A stretch of 9,375 bases of DNA from Bacillota bacterium (GTDB lineage: Bacteria; Bacillota; Clostridia; Oscillospirales; Acutalibacteraceae). The stretch covers positions 1-9,375 of the forward strand of contig WQTL01000452.1 in NCBI GenBank assembly GCA_009786275.1. The letters run 5' to 3'. Position numbers and translations under genes: made by a program. This document shows, piece by piece, positions 5,646-9,375 of the stretch (positions are counted from its first letter, which is position 1; every line of letters starts with the position of its first letter). The notes under the pieces were generated by a model. It did no database searches and had not been told where the DNA came from. It was given only the letters and a program-made list of their open reading frames with translations.

Positions 5646-8189
5646 TTATTTCGCCCGCTTCTGCGCCTTCAAAATCCCACGCACCGCGCGTATGCCCACC
5701 TTGGCCGTGTGGCCTATGCCGGTGTGTACGCCGGAAAACGCCGGGTTGCGCAGCTTTTTCGGGGCCTCGCGGTTCTCTCTGGCGGCGGGGAAGCGCACGA
5801 GGTCCTCGCCGGCCGCGCGGGAGGATACGGGGGAGTTCTCGGGTTCGAGGAGCACCGCGCCGTCGGCGAAGGCGCAGGCCTGTTGCAGTGTATCGCCTTG
5901 GGGCAGCGGGCCCTCGAAGCCGAACAGGGCCAGCACGGCGGACTCCTGCGCGCCGTTATAGGCGGGCGCGAGCGAGCGCGCCTGGGGCGTGACCATCACG
6001 AAGGCCTCGCCCACGCTGCCGTCGCCCCGGCTGGGGTGCACGCGCTGCGGCCCCGCGTAGGTCCCGAAGGGGTTCATGTTGACGTAGTCTTGCCCTTCCG
6101 CGCGTTTCAACCGCATGGGGCAGTGCGCCATGGAGCCCAGCACCTGCCGCGCGTTGGCCAGCAGCAGGCCGGTCTCCCCGTTGGTCAGGCCCACGAAGCC
6201 CCCCGTGAGCTGGTGGTTGAAGGAGTTGATGTTCTCGTTTTGCGGCACGCTCTCCCGGAAGCTTGCGACGGGGTAGCCGGAGACGTCCCCCGCGAAATTG
6301 CGCTTGACCACGTGCAGCTCGCCCGGCATGCGCGGCGTGAGCTGGAACGGCGCGGCCTGCTGCCACCGCACATCGTAGTACCGCCCCAGCGCGCTGGACA
6401 TCGTGGAGATGGCGTAGTCCTCCCTGGTGTAGGGGTATTGCACGTTCATACGGGCCAATATGCCGTCAAAACCCGGCAGGGTGAAGAAGTCGTATTGGCA
6501 CAGGCCGGGCTTCTCCTCGCCGGGGAGGTGCAGCTCGCCCTCGATGCGCAGGCCCTGCGCCCGGCCGGCGAGGGGCAGGGCCGCGCGGCGCTTGTGTGTG
6601 ATGGGATAGTTCTTCTTGTCGTAAGTCAAAAACGTGCGGAGGAAATCTTTGCCGGCGATGGGCTTGCCCCGGTAGGCGACGGACAGCGCCTCGCCGTGCT
6701 CGCAGACGCGCAGGGTGAGACCGCCCGATTCAAGGAGGCAGGGGGCAGGAGGCAGGGGGCAGGGGGACGCGTCGTTGGTCACGTCGATCTCGCATTGTTC
6801 AACGCTTTCTTCGAAGCGCAGCAGCACGAACGCGCCGGCGATAGAACCGTCCTCGTGCCAATCCAGGGCGATGCCGCCGAAGCTTTTCATGCCTTCGGCT
6901 TTTATTTCCAGTTGTTCGATTTGGGGCAGCCAGCCCGGCGCGAAGCGCAGTTCCGTGCTGAGGATGTTCCCGCCGTCGGGGTTGGTCAGTGTCAGCTTTT
7001 CGGGCTTTGGACGGGCGGAGAGCTCCTTTTCGAGCATCTCCTCCGAAAGGGCCAGGGCCCTGCGCTCGCGGTCGATGTTCAGCACCGGCGAAGCCAGGCC
7101 GAAGTGCGTGGTGGAAAGCAGCAATACGCGCTCGTCAAAGGCGGCGGATAATTCCCCTCCGTTGGAGGGGTGGCCGCAGGCCGGGGTGGTTGCATGCGCC
7201 AATGCCCTTGCCCGTTCCAATCTGGTCCAGATTTGCCGGTTGAAGGGCTTCTCCGCCCAGCTGGCGTAGCCCGTGTAGCCGCCGTCGGCGGTGTCGTGCC
7301 CGAAGGCAATCTCGCCAATCGGCGCGTGGGTGGAGAGGTACTCCCCCGGGGTGCTGAAGACTACGAAGTCCAGGTCGGCGACCTCCTCGGCGTAGCCCAA
7401 AATGCCCTGGGTGTGGGGGATGCGCCCCAGCGGGCCGGGCAGGCCCAGGGGCTCCCAGAAGGGCGCGTCGGCGTCCATGTTGATGAATACCAGCACGTCG
7501 GTATCGATCGCGCCGCTCTCCTGTTGGGCGTGTAAATCCTTGGCCAGGGCGCGCAGGGTGCCCGCGTCGATGACGTCCGCGTTGGAGTACGTGGGCAGCA
7601 CGGTGAGGCTCTCGCCTTGGTAGGTGTAGGTCAGCGGGTTGAAGGCCAGGGCGTCGGGCAGCTGCGGCACGATGGTGCGGAAGGCGTCGAAGGGCACGCA
7701 GCTGTAGTACAGGCACAGGGCCTCGATGCCGTTGCGGTTGTAGTCGCGCACCTGCGAGGGCGTGAACATGACCTCCTGGGGCCGCACGATGGGCGCGCAG
7801 CCGCCGAAGAGGTCGGCCAGGCCGGAGCCCTTCTCGTTGGTCACGGCCCACTGGATGGAGGCGTCGAACTCCTCCGGGGTCATGGCCCCCAGCGCGCCGT
7901 TGTTGTAGCCCATGATGATGTTCTCGTCGCCGCGCTTCTCCACGCGCTCGCGCACGCCCTCGATGATATCGGGGGCGTACTTCGGCAGGATCTCCTCCAG
8001 GGAGTAGGCGTTCTCGAAGTCCCAGGTCCCTTTGGCCGGGATACCCCGGTCGTTGAGGTCGTTCAAAATCGCGATGATCTTGCGGATGATGCGGATGTCG
8101 CCGCCGAAGCCGGTGGCGTCGGGGGTATCCCCGCGGTAGGAATGGTAGCAGTTGACGTGGAAGCCGAAGGCGATGTGGACTTTATGCAT
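5646..8189 (-). CDS. Putative glycoside hydrolase of the GH38/GH57-like barrel superfamily, 847 aa
   Basis: Large soluble protein without a signal peptide, so probably cytoplasmic. Residues 1-330 look like a GH38/GH57-type (beta/alpha) barrel: an opening strand HIAFGFHVNCYHSYRGD, GTWDFENAYSL (54-64), IIMGYNNGALGAMTPEEF (91-108), VLVFINMDAD (232-241) and DFVVFSTPGEYL (274-285). A helical segment with THFGLASPVLNIDRERRAL (361-379) and then a long beta-rich C-terminal half resemble the architecture of alpha-mannosidase-like enzymes. I cannot name the catalytic residues. The ATG at 8189 was chosen for AAAGGAG upstream and the promoter at 8217-8245; an in-frame ATG at 8291 lies upstream of that promoter. 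Two stretches look inserted: residues 333-347, coded by a palindromic element, and 475-486 (SPCPLPPAPCLL), coded by a heptamer array. First gene of an operon with the alpha/beta hydrolase. Confidence 0.7.
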   Translation of the reverse strand: MHKVHIAFGFHVNCYHSYRGDTPDATGFGGDIRIIRKIIAILNDLNDRGIPAKGTWDFENAYSLEEILPKYAPDIIEGVRERVEKRGDENIIMGYNNGALGAMTPEEFDASIQWAVTNEKGSGLADLFGGCAPIVRPQEVMFTPSQVRDYNRNGIEALCLYYSCVPFDAFRTIVPQLPDALAFNPLTYTYQGESLTVLPTYSNADVIDAGTLRALAKDLHAQQESGAIDTDVLVFINMDADAPFWEPLGLPGPLGRIPHTQGILGYAEEVADLDFVVFSTPGEYLSTHAPIGEIAFGHDTADGGYTGYASWAEKPFNRQIWTRLERARALAHATTPACGHPSNGGELSAAFDERVLLLSTTHFGLASPVLNIDRERRALALSEEMLEKELSARPKPEKLTLTNPDGGNILSTELRFAPGWLPQIEQLEIKAEGMKSFGGIALDWHEDGSIAGAFVLLRFEESVEQCEIDVTNDASPCPLPPAPCLLESGGLTLRVCEHGEALSVAYRGKPIAGKDFLRTFLTYDKKNYPITHKRRAALPLAGRAQGLRIEGELHLPGEEKPGLCQYDFFTLPGFDGILARMNVQYPYTREDYAISTMSSALGRYYDVRWQQAAPFQLTPRMPGELHVVKRNFAGDVSGYPVASFRESVPQNENINSFNHQLTGGFVGLTNGETGLLLANARQVLGSMAHCPMRLKRAEGQDYVNMNPFGTYAGPQRVHPSRGDGSVGEAFVMVTPQARSLAPAYNGAQESAVLALFGFEGPLPQGDTLQQACAFADGAVLLEPENSPVSSRAAGEDLVRFPAARENREAPKKLRNPAFSGVHTGIGHTAKVGIRAVRGILKAQKRAK
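6735..6766. repeat. Heptamer array 4, inside the glycoside-hydrolase-like gene
   Basis: Plus-strand units GAGGCAG, GGGGCAG, GAGGCAG, GGGGCAG (a 14-mer twice), followed by a partial GGGG. Read on the coding strand it gives the Pro/Cys-rich SPCPLPPAPCLL. A gain or loss of one 7-base unit would shift the reading frame. Confidence 0.85.
7150..7192 (+). repeat. Dispersed palindromic element, copy A, inside the glycoside-hydrolase-like gene
   Basis: The element begins AATTCCCCTCC, then GTT, GGAGGGG, TGG, then a second small stem GGCC-GCA-GGCC, then GGGGTGG. It lies within a minus-strand coding sequence and is read as TTPACGHPSNGGEL (residues 334-347). It matches copy B at 8705-8745. Confidence 0.8.
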
Positions 8190-8216
8190 GGGAGGCTCCT
8201 TTGTTTTGATAGGATA

Positions 8217-8245
8217 ATCATAGCGCACGGGGGCGGGGTTGTCAA
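8217..8245 (-). promoter_or_regulatory. Promoter of the glycoside-hydrolase-like operon
   Basis: On the minus strand TTGACA (8245-8240), 17-base spacer, TATGAT (8222-8217), about 28 bases upstream of the chosen ATG, with AAAGGAG between them. Its -35 box is one arm of an 8-bp inverted repeat whose other arm carries the -35 of the divergent arsR promoter. Confidence 0.85.
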
Positions 8246-8256
8246 GAAAAAAACAC

Positions 8257-8285
8257 TTGACAAAACGGGTTTTATCGTATATAAT
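8257..8285 (+). promoter_or_regulatory. Promoter of the arsR-like/ATPase operon
   Basis: Perfect sigma-A consensus: TTGACA (8257-8262), 17-base spacer, TATAAT (8280-8285). The start of transcription should fall near 8292, within the palindromic operator, which fits strong expression held off by a repressor. AAAGGAG at 8311-8317 is the ribosome binding site. Confidence 0.92.
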
Positions 8286-8310
8286 GCTCATATGAGCATG
8301 TGCTCATATG
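8285..8310. promoter_or_regulatory. ArsR/SmtB-type operator
   Basis: CATATGAGCA (8289-8298), a TG spacer, and TGCTCATATG (8301-8310) form a perfect 10-2-10 palindrome like the 12-2-12 sites of SmtB/CzrA-type repressors. A third half-site at 8285-8292 forms a second, overlapping 14-bp palindrome, TGCTCATATGAGCA (8285-8298). The site starts at the last base of the -10 box and covers the transcription start, so bound repressor would block RNA polymerase. Confidence 0.88.
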
Positions 8311-8323
8311 AAAGGAGCAAGCC

Positions 8324-8641
8324 ATGGAAGAACACAATATCGAAACGTTATACGACCTGTCGGAGCTGTTCAAGGTCTTCGGCGATACCACGCGCATCCG
8401 CATCCTCACCGCGCTGCGCGGGGGGCCGCTGTGCGTATACCACCTGGCGGAAAGGCTCGAAATGGGGCAGAGCGCCATCTCGCACCAGCTGCGCCTGCTG
8501 CGCAATGCCGGCCTCGTACGGGCAAAGCGCAGCGGCAAGACCGTCAGCTACACCCTGGACGACGCGCACGTGGCGCAGATCATCGACATGGGGCTGGCCC
8601 ATGTGCTGCACGGGAAGGGGGCGCACGGCCATGACGAGTGA
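8324..8641 (+). CDS. ArsR/SmtB-family metal-sensing repressor, CzrA-like, 105 aa
   Basis: Winged-helix dimeric repressor that leaves its operator when metal binds. Seen: the helix-turn-helix LAERLEMGQSAISHQLRLLRNAGLV (41-65) and the wing RSGKTVSYTL (69-78). In the last helix D80, H82, H93 and H96 have exactly the D-x-H-x10-H-x2-H spacing of the alpha-5 Zn(II)/Co(II) site of CzrA (SmtB has Glu at the last position). The alpha-3 ELCVCD cysteine pair of cadmium/lead or arsenic sensors is not present; only C37 remains in PLCVYHL. A His-containing tail (GAHGHDE) follows. Length is normal. It has its own consensus promoter and operator, so is likely autoregulated, and it overlaps the ATPase gene by 11 bp, which suggests translational coupling. 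Zinc as inducer is inferred from the ligand set. Confidence 0.93.
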   Translation: MEEHNIETLYDLSELFKVFGDTTRIRILTALRGGPLCVYHLAERLEMGQSAISHQLRLLRNAGLVRAKRSGKTVSYTLDDAHVAQIIDMGLAHVLHGKGAHGHDE

Positions 8642-9375
8642 ACCCTGCGCCTGCGAAAATACTTGTGTATGCGCAAGCGCTTGCGCTTGCGGTGCTCCGC
8701 ACGGCCACCCCGGCGCTGCGCGCCACCCCTCCAAGGAGGGGAATTGGTCTCGCTTTCTGCCTTGGCTTTTGCTTGGCCTGGCAGGGGGATGCCTTGCGGT
8801 TATGTTTTTTATTCCCGAAGATGGACTGACCGGCCTGATTTTGGGCCTGGCTGCGTGCCTTTTGGCCGGCTGGAAGGTCTTTTGGAGCGCCCTGCGCTCT
8901 CTGCTCAGGCTGCGATTCGACGAGGGCATGATGATGCTGGTGGCCGCGGCGGCCTGCTTCGCCCTGCGGGATTACCGGGAGGCGGCGGCCATCGCGCTGT
9001 TCTTCGCCCTGGGGCAGCGGCTGGAGGGCCTGGCCTCCGTGCGCAGCAGACGGGCCGTGGAGGCACTCTCGGCGTTGCGGCCGGACGAGGCCCACCGCAG
9101 CGTGAACGGGCAGATCACCGAAACCGTGCCGGCGGAGGCAATTGAAATGAATGAGGAGATCACGGTGCTGCCCTTCGAGCGCGTGCCTCTGGACGGCGTG
9201 GTGCTCGCGGGTGTGTCGGGCGTGGACACCTCGTCGATGACGGGCGAAAGCGTGACCCGTGAAACCGGCCCCGGGGACGCGTTGCTCAGCGGCTTCGTCA
9301 ACGGCGGCGGGAGCCTCACCATGCGCGTGACGGCCCTGGCGAGGGATTCGGCGGCCTCGCGCCTGCTGCAGCTGG
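8631..9375 (+). CDS. Heavy-metal (Zn/Cd/Pb-type) P1B ATPase, N-terminal 248 residues (runs off window)
   Basis: Membrane pump that exports a toxic metal using ATP. Seen: hydrophobic segments at about 41-61, 66-84, 98-112 and 115-132; the family block RFDEGMMMLVAAAACFALRDY then EAAAIALFFALGQRLEGLA, continuing to RSRRAVEALSALRPDEA; and the actuator-domain loop TGES at 204-207. The phosphorylation and ATP-binding domains lie beyond the window. Instead of a usual HMA domain (GMTCxxC) the N terminus has six cysteines as CxCxxxCxCxxxCxC (6, 8, 12, 14, 18, 20), followed by His24, His26 and His32. Residues 26-38 are coded by the palindromic element copy B. The ATG at 8631 overlaps the repressor gene by 11 bp and follows GGAAGGGGG. 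The metal is inferred from family similarity and the repressor's zinc site. Confidence 0.93.
   Translation, partial: MTSEPCACENTCVCASACACGAPHGHPGAARHPSKEGNWSRFLPWLLLGLAGGCLAVMFFIPEDGLTGLILGLAACLLAGWKVFWSALRSLLRLRFDEGMMMLVAAAACFALRDYREAAAIALFFALGQRLEGLASVRSRRAVEALSALRPDEAHRSVNGQITETVPAEAIEMNEEITVLPFERVPLDGVVLAGVSGVDTSSMTGESVTRETGPGDALLSGFVNGGGSLTMRVTALARDSAASRLLQL
8705..8745 (-). repeat. Dispersed palindromic element, copy B, inside the ATPase gene
   Basis: On the minus strand: AATTCCCCTCC, TT, GGAGGGG, TGG, second stem GCGC-GCA-GCGC, GGGGTGG region. It is read on the plus strand as HPGAARHPSKEGNW, in the same frame in which copy A is read (HPSNGGEL). It forms the linker between the cysteine-rich tail and the first membrane segment of the ATPase. 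Confidence 0.8.

Noticed and set aside
5709..7151. Long plus-strand open frame (480 codons) opposite the glycoside-hydrolase-like gene
   Set aside because: Its translation is rich in Gly, Ala, Arg and His with no family motif, as expected for a frame opposite GC-rich coding DNA. The minus strand has coherent domains, a ribosome binding site and a promoter.
8631..8760. ATPase start placed at a later in-frame codon, making the Cys-rich tail and palindromic element non-coding
   Set aside because: There is no stop in the frame from 8631; the ATG overlaps the repressor stop as usual for coupled genes, has a purine-rich site upstream, and the tail has an orderly metal-ligand pattern. A later start cannot be fully excluded.

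Overview
The window is GC-rich chromosomal DNA, probably from a high-GC member of the Clostridia (gut-type Firmicutes). The evidence is a class A RNase P RNA, consensus sigma-A promoters (TTGACA, 17-bp spacer, TATAAT), AGGAG-type ribosome binding sites, and an MBOAT/DHHW acyltransferase pair of a kind common in Firmicutes. The genus cannot be read from the sequence.

Layout. Bases 1-571 (minus) hold the N-terminal part of a ComF-like phosphoribosyltransferase, preceded at 589-942 (minus) by an unrecognised small membrane protein. Bases 1010-1505 (minus) hold the RNase P RNA gene rnpB with its own promoter; its P12 helix is enlarged by about 176 bp of tandem hairpin repeat. Bases 1717-4563 (plus) form a two-gene operon: an AlgI/DltB-like MBOAT O-acyltransferase and a membrane-anchored DHHW (AlgX/AlgJ-like) partner, together probably O-acetylating a cell-surface polysaccharide. 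A terminator at 4572-4610 separates it from a convergent minus-strand operon (4642-8189) encoding a large GH38/GH57-like putative glycoside hydrolase followed by a membrane-anchored alpha/beta hydrolase. From 8257 on the plus strand comes a metal-resistance operon: an ArsR/SmtB repressor with a CzrA-type zinc site, then a heavy-metal P-type ATPase that runs off the window. The two operons are transcribed divergently from a compact intergenic region with two near-consensus promoters and a palindromic operator.

The most unusual content is repetitive DNA. Heptamer arrays of four different sequences occur here: in the 3' end of the small membrane protein gene, in the RNase P RNA P12 helix, in the spacer of the hydrolase operon, and inside the glycoside hydrolase gene. 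The P12 case parallels the heptameric STRR repeats known in rnpB P12 of heterocystous cyanobacteria. A separate palindromic element of about 42 bp occurs twice, each time inside a coding sequence and in the same reading frame, with a second stem that differs in sequence between the copies but stays paired. The rest of the window looks like ordinary genes.
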